Assembly: GCF_012939955.1 (NCBI RefSeq)
Contig: NZ_SPMY01000011.1
Coordinates: forward strand, 62,001-126,000
From: Candidatus Accumulibacter phosphatis
GTDB taxonomy: Bacteria; Pseudomonadota; Gammaproteobacteria; Burkholderiales; Rhodocyclaceae
DNA length: 64,000 bases
Direction: 5' to 3'
Shown here: positions 1 to 9,168 of the stretch, in pieces
Position numbering within the stretch: the first letter of the stretch is position 1
How the letters are laid out: each line of letters starts with the position of its first letter
Translations under genes and position numbers: made by a program
The notes under the pieces: generated by a model
What the model saw: the letters and a program-made list of their open reading frames with translations, nothing else
Told to the model about the DNA's origin: nothing
Database searches by the model: none

Positions 1-1189
1 TAGCTTGCGGGCCGCGGACGACGAGAACGGCCAGCACCGCCATGCTCAGTGCGACTACCGTCGTCGCGCCGAAAATGACGTTCAGGTCGAGGCCGGCCCG
101 GCTTTGCAGCGGTCCGACGCCGAATGCGGCGATACCGTAACCGATCTGGTAGAAAGCGATCAGCCCGCCGGCCACCGAAGCGGCGATGCTCGGCAGTTGC
201 TGCTGGGCGAAGCTGATTGCCAGTGGCAGCAGCGCCGAGCAGCCGAAGCCGGCGAGCGCGAAAGTCGCAATACCGAGCGCCGGACCGCCCTTCGGCAGCA
301 AGGCGGCGCCGAGCAGAGCGCCAGCGACGACCCACGGCAGGATTTGGCAGCTTCGCTGCGGTGGAAAGAACTTCTCGATGACCGCGAAGAGAATCCGTCC
401 GGCCGTCACCGCACCCCAAAAGACGGTCAGCGCAAGCGAGGCCATGGTCGCACTGGCACCAAGCTCGCGAGTCATGTACAGCGACGCCCAGTTGCCATTG
501 ATCGTTTCGCAAACGCCGTACACCAGCGCGAAGGCGGCGAACAGCCAGAAGCGCGCCGGCAAGCTGTTTCGCCCTTCCGCCCCGCCGTGGACGGTCGCCG
601 GCGCGCCTTCGTTCAAGGGCAGGCGCCGGCTGAAGAGCAGCAGCCCGACGATCGCCACTGCCACGAGCACCGGCAGTCCCCACCAGATTCCCAGGCCGAC
701 GAACAGCGCCACGAAAAGCGGCGCCAGCGCGGTGCCCAGCCCGAGCAGGGCGTTCAGTGCGAGCACCGCCCGGTCCACCCGCTGCGGGAAAAAGGCCGCG
801 GCAAAAGTATTCAGCGTCGGCACGGTAAACCCGAAGCCAACTCCCAGAGACGCTGTGGCGACCAGCAGCAACCCATAGGCCAGCGCATGCTGGCGCATGA
901 GCAGGCTGCTGACGATCAGCAGCGCCATGGCCAGCAGATTGGCGAGCAGGCCGAGCAGGTAGATGCGCTTCGCGCCGAGCCGACGCGCCAGGCCGGCGCC
1001 GAGCAGCGAGGCGGTAATGGCGGTGATCGCCTGCGGCACGAACATGCCCCCGTACTCGGTACTCGAGAGGCCGTAACCAAACTCGTCAGCCCCGGTGAAC
1101 ACCGCGCTGGCCGCCGGGAAGGTGACCAGCGCCACACCCTGCACGACGCCGGCCACATAGACGGCAGCGATCTCGCTACGTTGGGCCAT
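1..1189 (-). CDS. MFS transporter, partial (runs off the window start)
   Basis: The minus-strand frame opened by the ATG at 1189 is free of stops to the window edge, about 396 residues. It reads as a polytopic membrane protein with roughly 11-12 hydrophobic segments. Typical major facilitator features are a loop with RRLGAKRIYLLG after the second segment, a glycine-rich helix (GVGFGFTVP) and a hydrophilic middle loop near residues 190-210. It follows the GMC oxidoreductase gene by 12 bases, so it is probably the last visible gene of the same operon. In-frame GTG codons lie just upstream of the ATG, so the start is not certain. The substrate is unknown; a sugar or sugar-acid would suit the glucosidase and GMC neighbours, but that is inference. 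Confidence 0.8.
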   Translation of the reverse strand, partial: MAQRSEIAAVYVAGVVQGVALVTFPAASAVFTGADEFGYGLSSTEYGGMFVPQAITAITASLLGAGLARRLGAKRIYLLGLLANLLAMALLIVSSLLMRQHALAYGLLLVATASLGVGFGFTVPTLNTFAAAFFPQRVDRAVLALNALLGLGTALAPLFVALFVGLGIWWGLPVLVAVAIVGLLLFSRRLPLNEGAPATVHGGAEGRNSLPARFWLFAAFALVYGVCETINGNWASLYMTRELGASATMASLALTVFWGAVTAGRILFAVIEKFFPPQRSCQILPWVVAGALLGAALLPKGGPALGIATFALAGFGCSALLPLAISFAQQQLPSIAASVAGGLIAFYQIGYGIAAFGVGPLQSRAGLDLNVIFGATTVVALSMAVLAVLVVRGPQA

Positions 1190-1201
1190 CGCCACCACCG
1201 C

Positions 1202-2749
1202 TCAGCGCAGACGTTCGAGCAGGTGGTCGCCGACGCGCAGGGCGTTGGCGATTGCCGTCAGCGAGGGGTTGACCGCGCCGATGCTGGGAAAGAAGCTGGT
1301 GTCCACGACATAGAGGTTATCGACTTCGTGTGCCTTGCAGTTCACGTCGAGGACCGAGTTGGCGGGATCGCTGCCGAAGCGGCAGGTGCCCGCCTGATGG
1401 GCGACACCGGCGATCGGAATGTGTTTCCCGAAGTAGAGATTGTTCGGAATCAGGTGCGAGTGCATGTCCATGTGTTCGAGCATCGACTGCAGTTTATGGC
1501 GCAGGCGATCGAGTGGCTCGAGGTTGGTGAACTCGTAGTGCAGCTTGATCGCGCCCTGCGCATTCAAGGTCACACGGTTCTGCGGCAGGCCCAGGTCTTC
1601 GCTGGTCAGCCAGAAATCCACCGCGTGCCTGGCCATCTGATCGAGCGTGAAACCCGGTGCAAAACTCGGTGCGTCTTCCCTGAACATCGGCCCCTTGGAC
1701 TTGCCGAGCATCTGGATGTTGCCGAGCGGAAACTCGTAATCGCTTGCGCCAAGGTAGAAATCGTTGATGGTCAGCGTTTTCTGAAACTCGGTGTTGTTTT
1801 CGCGTCGGGAGAGCGCGACCAGGGCAATGGCGTTGTGGAACATGTAATGGCGGCCGACCATGTCCGAGCCGTTGGCCAGACCACGCGGATGTTTCGCGTC
1901 GGCCGACATCAACAATAGCCGCGCCGAGTTGGCTGCGCCACAGGAAACGACGACCACTCCGGCAGTGAATTCCTCGCGCCGGCCGTCGCGGTCAACGACG
2001 ACCTTGCTGACCTCGCGGCCGCTGGCACTGGTCTCCAGTCGGTGGACATGCGCGCCGGTGAGCAGTGTCACGTTCGGATATTGCAGGGCGGGACGAACGG
2101 CGATGACTTCGGCGTCGGCCTTGGCGTGCACCAGGCAGGGGTAGCCATCGCAGGAATCACAACGGATGCAGCGGCTGTTCGGCCGATCGGCCTCGTCGAG
2201 CAGGATCGCGCTCGGCGCATACGAGGGGTGATAGCCGGCACGGCGCAGGCCATCGGCGATTTCCGCGATGCGCGGCTCGTGGCTGACCGGCGGATAGGGA
2301 TAAGGTGCGCTGGCCGGCGGATCGGTCGGATCGTCGCCACGCTGGCCGTGCACCTGATAAAGCTGCTCGGCCTGGGTGTAATACGGTTCGAAGTCCGCGT
2401 AGCCGAGCGGCCAATCGGGCGTCAGGCCGTCCGCCGTGCGGTGGGCGGTGAAATCGTGCTCGCGCAGGCGGAACAGCGCCGCGCCATACATCTTGGTCGC
2501 GCCACCGACAAAATAATGGACGCCCGGCTGGAACGGCTTGTCGTCGCGATCATGCCAGGTGTCGCTGGAAACGTAGCGATTCCTGACAAAGACCTCGTTT
2601 ACATCCCAGTTCTGTTTTTCGCGCGGCAGATAGTCGCCCCGTTCAAGAATCAGGATGCGTTTGCCGGCTGGCGCGAGTTTGAGTGCCAGCGTGCCGCCAC
2701 CTGCGCCGCTACCGATGATGATCACATCGTAGGCATGGTCTTTGCTCAT
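1202..2749 (-). CDS. GMC-family FAD-dependent oxidoreductase
   Basis: 515 residues. The N-terminus carries the FAD Rossmann motif GSGAGGGTLALKLA followed by an acidic strand end (ILERGD). The C-terminus has the GMC pattern around SFFPSIGAVNPSLTAIANA, with the conserved His replaced or displaced and Asn retained, and ends with a short helix. A four-cysteine stretch near residues 192-206 (CIRCDSCDGYPC) is unusual for simple GMC alcohol oxidases and resembles bacterial GMC dehydrogenases of the gluconate/sorbosone type. Such enzymes oxidise alcohols or sugars and pass electrons to quinone or cytochrome. The start ATG overlaps the stop of the upstream glucosidase gene by 4 bases (ATGA), which suggests translational coupling. 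The exact substrate cannot be read from the sequence. Confidence 0.85.
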   Translation of the reverse strand: MSKDHAYDVIIIGSGAGGGTLALKLAPAGKRILILERGDYLPREKQNWDVNEVFVRNRYVSSDTWHDRDDKPFQPGVHYFVGGATKMYGAALFRLREHDFTAHRTADGLTPDWPLGYADFEPYYTQAEQLYQVHGQRGDDPTDPPASAPYPYPPVSHEPRIAEIADGLRRAGYHPSYAPSAILLDEADRPNSRCIRCDSCDGYPCLVHAKADAEVIAVRPALQYPNVTLLTGAHVHRLETSASGREVSKVVVDRDGRREEFTAGVVVVSCGAANSARLLLMSADAKHPRGLANGSDMVGRHYMFHNAIALVALSRRENNTEFQKTLTINDFYLGASDYEFPLGNIQMLGKSKGPMFREDAPSFAPGFTLDQMARHAVDFWLTSEDLGLPQNRVTLNAQGAIKLHYEFTNLEPLDRLRHKLQSMLEHMDMHSHLIPNNLYFGKHIPIAGVAHQAGTCRFGSDPANSVLDVNCKAHEVDNLYVVDTSFFPSIGAVNPSLTAIANALRVGDHLLERLR

Positions 2750-5511
2750 TCCTGGTCCTTGCTCGGCATCGCCGCCTTTGCTGCTGGCCGGGCGACCGGC
2801 AGTGAGTCGAACTGGCTGCTGCCGGGCTGAAGAAGTTTCGCCACCAGCCCCGTCCAGCCAGTCTGGTGTGAAGCGCCCAGGCCGCGACCGTCGTCGCCGT
2901 GAAAATACTCGTGAAAAAGAAGGTAGTCGCGAAAATGCGGGTCGCTCGCCAGCTTGGGATGCGACTTGAGCACCGGCCGCTGGCCGTCTTCGCCCTTCAG
3001 GAAGAGGCCGCTCAGGCGACGGCTCAATTCATCCGCCACCTCCTTGAGGTTCAGAAACCTGCCGGACCCGGTCGGACACTCGACCTTGAAATCGTCACCG
3101 TAGTAGTGGTGAAACTGCTGCAGCGACTCGATGATCAGGTAGTTGACCGGCATCCAGACCGGCCCGCGCCAGTTCGAGTTGCCGCCGAAGAGACCGCTTT
3201 TCGACTCGCCCGGCCAGTAGTCAACCTCATAGCTCGCGCCGCCAACGTCGACGCGGAAAGGTTCGCGCTCGTGGATTTTCGAAAGCGCGCGCACGCCGTA
3301 GGGCGACAGGAAACCACTCTCGTCGAGCATGCGCCTCAGCAAGGCCTTGGTACGGTGGCCGCGCAGCAGCGAAAGCAGCACGCGATTGCCGCTGCCCGGG
3401 ACACGCCAGTTCGAGATCAGGGCAGCCAGCGCCGGACGATGCTCGAGGTACCATTCCATGCGCGCCGAGAATTCGGGCAGTTGCGCGACCAGTTCGATGT
3501 CCGCGGGCTGCACGGCAAACAGCGGAATCAGGCCGACGATGGAATGTACGCGCAAGGGAATGTTGCTTCCATCGGGAAGACACAGGTGGTCGTAGTAAAA
3601 CTGGTCGGTCTCGTCCCAGAGGCCGGACGACTCGTCGCCAACGCCGTTGATGGCACCGGCGATCGACAGGAAGTGCTCGAAGAACTTGCTGGCGATGTCT
3701 TCATAGACGTGCTTATGCACCGCCAGCTCGGCGGCGATACGCAAGAGGTTGAGGCAGAACATCGCCATCCAGCTGGTGCCATCGGCCTGGTTGATGAAGC
3801 CGCCGGTTGGCAGGGGCTTGCTGCGGTCGAAGCAGCCAATGTTGTCGAGTCCAAGGAAGCCACCCTGGAAGATATTGCGTCCCTGTTCGTCCTTGCGGTT
3901 GACCCACCAGGTGAAGTTGAGCAGCAGCTTTTGAAAAACGCGTTCGAGAAACACCAGGTCGCCGGGGTCGGACGGATCGCCATGCTCAGCCTCACGTCGC
4001 TGCCGGCGATCGATTTGAAAGACGCGAAACGCCGCCCAGGCGTGCACCGGCGGATTGACGTCGCTGAACTCCCACTCGTAGGCCGGTAGCTGACCGTTGG
4101 GATGCATGTACCACTCGCGGGTCAACAGGACCAGCTGCGACTTGGCGAACTCGGCATCGATCACCGCCAGCGGCAAGCAGTGGAAAGCGAGGTCCCAGGC
4201 GGCGAACCACGGATACTCCCACTTGTCCGGCATCGACAGGACTTCGGCACTGGCGACATGCTTCCAGTCGTGGTTGCGGCCGCGTTTACGCGCCGCCGAC
4301 GGCTGCGGCTGGCTGGCATCGCCGTCCAGCCATTTGTGCACGTCGTAGTGAAAAAACTGCTTGCTCCAGATCATCCCGGCAAAGGCCTGGCGCTGCACGA
4401 GACGCTCGTCGGCGTTGTCGATTTCGCCTTGCAAGTCGGCGTAGAACTGATCGGCTTCGTTTCGTCGTTGGGCGAAGATGGCGTCAAAGTCGGCGAAGGG
4501 CGGCGCGGTTTTCCCGCCTGTCGAGCTCGGTGCCAGTCGCAGCCGCACCCGCACGCTGCCGCCCGCGGGCACGCTCAGTGAGTAAAGCGCGCCGGCCTTG
4601 GTTCCGCTTTGAGCGGGATTCACCGCCGCGGTATTGCCGGCGACGACCAGCTCGTGAAAGGCATCCTTGAAGAAGCCTGTCGCCTCGGGCTGGTCAAAGT
4701 GACGCCTGGCGTTGGTTTCGTTCTCGCAAAAGAGCAGACCGGGCGCGCAATCACTCTCTCCCTCTCCCTCTCCCTCGCCATCGCAGTCCAGGCGGTAGCT
4801 GCCCAGCTCCGGATGCTCGATATTGACGCCTCCAGCCACGGCCGAGAGCATGGGTTTCGGCATTCCCGCCTGCCACGACCAGGTGTTGCGGCAGCACAGC
4901 TGCGGCAGCAGCGACAGCTTCGCCGCCTCGGCGCCGCGATTGTGCACAGTCACCAACATCAGGATGTCATCGGCTGCCGCCTTCGCGTATTCGACGAAGA
5001 CGTCGAAGTAGGCATCATCGTCGAACAGGCCGGTGTCGAGCAACTCGAACTCGGCCTCCTCCGCGCCGCGCCGCTGGTTCTCCTGCAGCAGCCGGGCGTA
5101 AGGGAATGCAGCCTGCGGATACTTGTAGAGCATCTTCAGGAAGGAATGTGTCGGCGTCGCGTCGAGGTAGTAGTACAGCTCCTTGACGTCCTCGCCATGA
5201 TTTCCCTCGCTGTTGGTCAGGCCGAACAGGCGTTCCTTGAGCAGCGGGTCGCGGCCGTTCCACAGGGCCAGCGAGAGACAGAGCAATTGCCGGTCGTCGC
5301 TGAAGCCGGCGATGCCGTCCTCGCCCCAGCGATAGGCACGACTGCGGGCGTGCTCGTGCGGCAGGTAGTTCCAGGCGTTACCGTCGGGGCTGTAGTCTTC
5401 GCGGACGGTGCCCCATTGCCGCTCGGAGACATAGGGACCCCAGCGGCGCCAGTCAGCGCGGCCAGCCTTGTCGTCAGCGAGGCGTTGTTTTTCGGCGGAC
5501 AATGGCTGCAA
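2746..5511 (-). CDS. GH63 / MGH1-like glucosidase
   Basis: 921 residues. The protein matches the large bacterial MGH1-like (GH63) glucosidase family: an N-terminal block with [20 protein letters not shown], then [26 protein letters not shown], and an (alpha/alpha)6 region with [19 protein letters not shown] (candidate catalytic Asp) and [16 protein letters not shown] near the end. No signal peptide is seen, so it is probably cytoplasmic and acts on an alpha-glucoside such as a compatible solute or oligosaccharide. It sits 5 bases after the NodT gene and overlaps the GMC gene by 4 bases. An in-frame Glu-Gly microsatellite (4757-4776) lies in a loop near residue 247. Confidence 0.82.
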   Translation of the reverse strand: MQPLSAEKQRLADDKAGRADWRRWGPYVSERQWGTVREDYSPDGNAWNYLPHEHARSRAYRWGEDGIAGFSDDRQLLCLSLALWNGRDPLLKERLFGLTNSEGNHGEDVKELYYYLDATPTHSFLKMLYKYPQAAFPYARLLQENQRRGAEEAEFELLDTGLFDDDAYFDVFVEYAKAAADDILMLVTVHNRGAEAAKLSLLPQLCCRNTWSWQAGMPKPMLSAVAGGVNIEHPELGSYRLDCDGEGEGEGESDCAPGLLFCENETNARRHFDQPEATGFFKDAFHELVVAGNTAAVNPAQSGTKAGALYSLSVPAGGSVRVRLRLAPSSTGGKTAPPFADFDAIFAQRRNEADQFYADLQGEIDNADERLVQRQAFAGMIWSKQFFHYDVHKWLDGDASQPQPSAARKRGRNHDWKHVASAEVLSMPDKWEYPWFAAWDLAFHCLPLAVIDAEFAKSQLVLLTREWYMHPNGQLPAYEWEFSDVNPPVHAWAAFRVFQIDRRQRREAEHGDPSDPGDLVFLERVFQKLLLNFTWWVNRKDEQGRNIFQGGFLGLDNIGCFDRSKPLPTGGFINQADGTSWMAMFCLNLLRIAAELAVHKHVYEDIASKFFEHFLSIAGAINGVGDESSGLWDETDQFYYDHLCLPDGSNIPLRVHSIVGLIPLFAVQPADIELVAQLPEFSARMEWYLEHRPALAALISNWRVPGSGNRVLLSLLRGHRTKALLRRMLDESGFLSPYGVRALSKIHEREPFRVDVGGASYEVDYWPGESKSGLFGGNSNWRGPVWMPVNYLIIESLQQFHHYYGDDFKVECPTGSGRFLNLKEVADELSRRLSGLFLKGEDGQRPVLKSHPKLASDPHFRDYLLFHEYFHGDDGRGLGASHQTGWTGLVAKLLQPGSSQFDSLPVARPAAKAAMPSKDQE
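4757..4776. repeat. 6-bp microsatellite inside the glucosidase gene
   Basis: Three perfect TCTCCC units and a partial fourth, encoding alternating Glu-Gly on the minus strand. The period is a multiple of three, so copy changes keep the frame. Confidence 0.8.
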
Positions 5512-5516
5512 GCCTT

Positions 5517-6974
5517 TCAGTGGGCTGAGTCGGGATCATGGTCGTCGGCGAGTGTCACAGGTGACGTCGTCACACCCGGCGTGGCGTCGAAACTGTCGCC
5601 AAGCGCCAGATGCAGGCGGACACGGTTGGCGCCCTGGATGGCACGCAGTTTGATGACCACCGCCTGACCCTGGAACTGCGCCGATTGCAGCTGCGCGACC
5701 CAGAGCAGGTCCCGGCGCCCTGCCCGATACTGAATGGTGGCAATGCGCACGGCGGCGCTACGGCTGAGCACGGCTTGTTCCTCAAAAGGTATGCGCCTGG
5801 CCAGCAACTGCTCGTTGGCCAATCCGCTCTCGACTTCGCGGAAGGCAGTCAGCATGAGCGCGCCGTAAGCGGCGACCGCCTGCGCCTGCTGCGCGCTGGC
5901 GATCTCTATTTCTGCGCGCAGCGCGCCGCCTTCGTAAATCGGGATCGACACCCCGATTCCGGCGGCGGCCAGCCACGGATTGAGGCGCAGCAGCGAGAGC
6001 AGATTGTCGCCGAGTCGGCCAGCGGCCAGTGACAGGGAGAAATCAGGCAGCAGCGCCAGTTGCGCGGCTTCCTGCTGACGGAAAGCGGCGAGCACGGCGC
6101 GCTCGGCGGCGACGATGTCCGGGCGGCGTTCGAGCAGCGCGATGGGGGCCCCGGCAGCGGCGGCTGGCGGCAGCGTTGGGTACGACGACGCTACCGCCAG
6201 CTCGGCGGCCGGATAGCGGCCGAGCAGCACCTCCAGGGCACGGCGGACTTCGCCGGCGGCCTGGCGAGATCCTTCGAGATCGCCCCGTGCCGTCTCGAGC
6301 TTGGCGCGCACGTCAACCACGTCGAGGTCGGAATCCTTGCCGGTGGAACGTCTGATTTCCACCAGCTTGAGCAGCTCCCCGAAGACCTGCACGGTCTGCT
6401 CGCCGAGTTCGACCAGCTGCCGCGTCTCGATCGCCAGGTACCAGGTCTTCGCCACCAGCGCCGCCAGCGATTGCCGGGCATGCGCATAATCGAGCGCACT
6501 GACTTCGAACGCCGCCTCGGCCGCGGCGCGTTGGGCGCGCAGCCGACCCCAGAGGTCGACTTCCCAGGCCACCCCGACGTAGGCCAGCGTGCTGTTGAAG
6601 CTGTCGTCCTGATCCTTGTCGCGAATGCTCCTGGCGCCGAGCTGCCCACCGATCTGCGGCGCCAGCTGCGCGCCGACGACCAGCAGCTGCTGCTCGGCGA
6701 CTCGCACACTCTCCGCGGCCACGCGCAGGTCGATGTTATTGGCAATGGCCTCGGCAACGATGGCCTCGAGCAGCGGATCCTGAAAGGACTTCAGCCAGCC
6801 GTCGGCAACCGGTCCGGCCGTGCTCTCCGCCTGCCAGGCAGCGGGAATGTGCGTCGTCGCCGGCAGCGCCTGCTCGACGACCTCGGATTGCGTCAAGGGG
6901 GCCTGCAAGGCACAGCCGGCCAGGGCGACGAGTCCAAACAGCCCGCCGAGCAGGAGGATGATTGGCGCGCGCAT
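5517..6974 (-). CDS. Outer-membrane efflux lipoprotein, NodT/OprM type
   Basis: 485 residues. It begins with a lipoprotein signal peptide ending in the lipobox LAGC (Cys21), followed by two OEP (TolC-like) repeats. Typical motifs are DGWLKSFQDPLLEAIVAEA (residues ~59-77), WEVDLWGRLRA (~137) and RRPDIVAAERAVLAA (~283). It would form the outer-membrane channel of a tripartite exporter. Its start overlaps the stop of the HlyD-type gene by one base (TGATG), so the two are translated together. No inner-membrane pump of the RND, ABC or MFS drug class is between them, so the energising partner is uncertain. Confidence 0.9.
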   Translation of the reverse strand: MRAPIILLLGGLFGLVALAGCALQAPLTQSEVVEQALPATTHIPAAWQAESTAGPVADGWLKSFQDPLLEAIVAEAIANNIDLRVAAESVRVAEQQLLVVGAQLAPQIGGQLGARSIRDKDQDDSFNSTLAYVGVAWEVDLWGRLRAQRAAAEAAFEVSALDYAHARQSLAALVAKTWYLAIETRQLVELGEQTVQVFGELLKLVEIRRSTGKDSDLDVVDVRAKLETARGDLEGSRQAAGEVRRALEVLLGRYPAAELAVASSYPTLPPAAAAGAPIALLERRPDIVAAERAVLAAFRQQEAAQLALLPDFSLSLAAGRLGDNLLSLLRLNPWLAAAGIGVSIPIYEGGALRAEIEIASAQQAQAVAAYGALMLTAFREVESGLANEQLLARRIPFEEQAVLSRSAAVRIATIQYRAGRRDLLWVAQLQSAQFQGQAVVIKLRAIQGANRVRLHLALGDSFDATPGVTTSPVTLADDHDPDSAH

Positions 6975-8128
6975 CAGCCGTTGAAGGGGTACAGCCAGTT
7001 GAACCAGCTGTAGGCACGGATGCCGATCTTGCGCAACACGACGAAGCCGCTATCGGGGTTGGTGTAGATCGTCGCCCGGCCCTGGGTACCGATCGGAAAC
7101 TTCGCTTGATCCTCGTCATCCAGGTGAATGGCCACCGCGAACTGCCCCTGTGGCACTTCGACCGGCACGTAGGAAAAATTCGGCAGCGTACCGCTCGGCA
7201 GCATCTGCCCGGCACCACTGCCCTGCCCGATGGCCGCAACCTTGCCGCGGAAGATCTGCCCGGGACAGAGATCAATCGCCGCCTCGACGATCTGGCCTGG
7301 CTTCACGTACTTGAGGTTCTCCTGGAAGAAGTTGGCCAGCAGGTAGCGATCGGCATCGCAGATGAAAGAGGCGATGGCGCCGAAACGAATCTCGCCGGCG
7401 ACCATGCCCGGACGTACCTGCAGGTTGATGATGTAGCCATCCTCGGGCGCCACCATCAGCGTGTTATCGAGATAGTAGCGCGCCTGATCGAGGTCGGCCT
7501 GGATCTCGGCGACGGTCGTATTGACGCCATTGATCTCGGAGCGATAGCGCAGCCAGGCGCGCTTCTCCTCGGCCTGCGCTTCCTTGACACCGGCCGCATG
7601 GGCCGCTGCCTGGGCGCTCCATTTCTGGGCGTCTTCCTCGGGGCCGGCGCCCTGCCTGGCCAGCTTGATGGAGAGTTTTTCCTGGTATCTGGCGTACTTC
7701 AGCTCGCTACGCAACTTGACGACCTTCTCGACGCTGATCTCGATGTCGCTTTTCATCACCAGCACGTTCTGCGTGGCCTTGGCCAAGGATGCTTCGAGCT
7801 GATTGACCTTGTATTGATAGGGACGACGGTCGAACTGGAACAGCGGCTGCCCCTTCTTGATCGGCACGTTCGGAGCGACCAGCACGGCGGTCACCAGCGT
7901 CGGTTCGGGTAGCCGCGGGACCAGCTGAATGGTGTGCTGGATGAGCTTCGCCTCGGTGGCATAGGGGGCGACGAAACGCAGGCCGAGCATGAAGATGATC
8001 AACAGATGCAGGCCAACGGAGACAGACACCACCCCCCAGGCGATGTTGAACTTCATCCACTTGAACTTGAAGAACACCAGCCACACCACGAGAGCGTAGC
8101 CAAACAGCAGCACAAAACCGAATAGCAT
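6974..8128 (-). CDS. HlyD-family membrane fusion protein, YibH-like
   Basis: 384 residues. Two hydrophobic segments near the N-terminus (residues ~1-20 and ~28-52) are followed by a biotinyl-lipoyl-like half motif (VLVAPNVPIKKGQPLFQFD), a long alpha-hairpin rich in Ala, Lys and Glu (~115-210) and the second half motif (VAPEDGYIINLQVRPG), then the C-terminal beta-barrel. This is the EmrA/HlyD periplasmic adaptor layout; the double N-terminal segment resembles E. coli YibH. A GAGGAG ribosome-binding site precedes the ATG. It pairs with the DUF3302 gene just upstream, as yibI-yibH do in E. coli. Confidence 0.87.
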   Translation of the reverse strand: MLFGFVLLFGYALVVWLVFFKFKWMKFNIAWGVVSVSVGLHLLIIFMLGLRFVAPYATEAKLIQHTIQLVPRLPEPTLVTAVLVAPNVPIKKGQPLFQFDRRPYQYKVNQLEASLAKATQNVLVMKSDIEISVEKVVKLRSELKYARYQEKLSIKLARQGAGPEEDAQKWSAQAAAHAAGVKEAQAEEKRAWLRYRSEINGVNTTVAEIQADLDQARYYLDNTLMVAPEDGYIINLQVRPGMVAGEIRFGAIASFICDADRYLLANFFQENLKYVKPGQIVEAAIDLCPGQIFRGKVAAIGQGSGAGQMLPSGTLPNFSYVPVEVPQGQFAVAIHLDDEDQAKFPIGTQGRATIYTNPDSGFVVLRKIGIRAYSWFNWLYPFNG

Positions 8129-8143
8129 GGGGATCGCTCCTCG

Positions 8144-8512
8144 TCAGCTCGGCGCGCCGCTGGCGGGTGGGGGCTCGGTCCTTGCCCTGGCCGGCGCGGC
8201 GGCCGGCGTGCCGCTAAGGCGGGCGATATCCTCGTCGATGGCGCGTGCCTCTTCGCGCGGGAAGCGTCGGATGTCGATGATCTCGGTCGGTTTGAACGCC
8301 CAGATGAAGGCTTGTACCCACGGGTAGATCGTCGGCAGGAGGCCCGCCCAGCCCATCAGCTTCACCGCTTCCGCCTCGGGGTGATTGCGCGCCAGAGCAA
8401 TCCGGCCGGGCAACCCGGCAAGCCAGACAAAAATCATCAGCACCGCTACACCGGCGGCAAGGGCAGTGGCGAAAGTCGCGTAATCCCAGAAATCGAGTTC
8501 GAAGCCAAGCAT
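8144..8512 (-). CDS. DUF3302 inner-membrane protein, YibI-like
   Basis: 122 residues with two hydrophobic segments (about 9-33 and 53-72) and a cytosolic acidic tail. The block from LDFWDYATFATALA through LAGLPGRIALARNHPEAEAV to GLLPTIYPWVQAFIWAFKP is characteristic of the DUF3302 family (E. coli YibI). Family members sit next to HlyD-type adaptors; the molecular role is not established. A GGGAGG ribosome-binding site stands upstream of the ATG. It is the first gene of the apparent six-gene minus-strand operon reaching the window start. Confidence 0.82.
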   Translation of the reverse strand: MLGFELDFWDYATFATALAAGVAVLMIFVWLAGLPGRIALARNHPEAEAVKLMGWAGLLPTIYPWVQAFIWAFKPTEIIDIRRFPREEARAIDEDIARLSGTPAAAPARARTEPPPASGAPS

Positions 8513-9168
8513 TCCTGATCCCTCCCAAGAGCTGTGTTCGTATCCGCAGCGGCATCATTCCTCAGTCGCAGACGCGGCTTGCACGGCAAGCCTGGGCGAA
8601 TCTTGCCACGAAAAAGCCCTCGCAACCGCTACCGTCGACGCTAAGCACCGGCGCGTCATCTCTCGCCCGCTGCCTTAACGCTGGTTTCGGCAGCCTTTTC
8701 GGCACCTGGGCCGGGCAAATGCAGGTAAGCGCCCGTGCTCCGACGTCCAACAATCTCGATCGCCAACGAGTGGGCGATCTGGTGTCGAAATAATTTACAC
8801 TCGCTCAAGAAATAGACAAAGAAGAAAGCGAAAACTGTTTCCATATCAATTAATTGCCGAAAAAGGCCTAAATTTTGCTTATTCCTTTCGCCGATTGTGC
8901 AACTGTCTTGAGGCTCACTCTCGGAATGACGGTGGCTGGGTTTCCGGTGCACACACCACGCCGCGGGAATTTGACGATTCAGAAGCATGCAATGATCGGT
9001 TTCACGGTGGTGACCGAGAACGCGAAACACTGCGGGACTGGTGCGCCAATCCAGCGCGATCGAATCAAACGCGTTCCTGTCAGCCGAATGGCCGAGGCAT
9101 TCACAGCGTTGCCGACAGGTATCCCGTTCTCGTGTTCTCCCGACTGCCGATGGCAAGGAGTTTTTGCG
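8513..9168. other. Long gene-free interval upstream of the accessory cluster
   Basis: No convincing gene on either strand. The stretch 8780-8890 is clearly AT-rich relative to its surroundings and could hold promoters for the divergent operons. The rest is GC-rich and reads as non-coding or decayed DNA. The frame leading into the cupin gene stays open through much of it, but lacks a plausible earlier start with a ribosome-binding site and shows no recognisable protein. Confidence 0.6.

Noticed and set aside
5-1918. Long plus-strand open frame of ~637 codons at the window start
   Set aside because: It is rich in Arg, Gln, His and Gly with no family resemblance, and lies antisense to the MFS and GMC genes, which have clear motifs. 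It is a high-GC shadow frame.
8875-9168. Upstream in-frame extension of the cupin protein (98 codons)
   Set aside because: The AAGGAG-ATG at 9169 is a much better start, and the extension has no signal peptide or recognisable domain.
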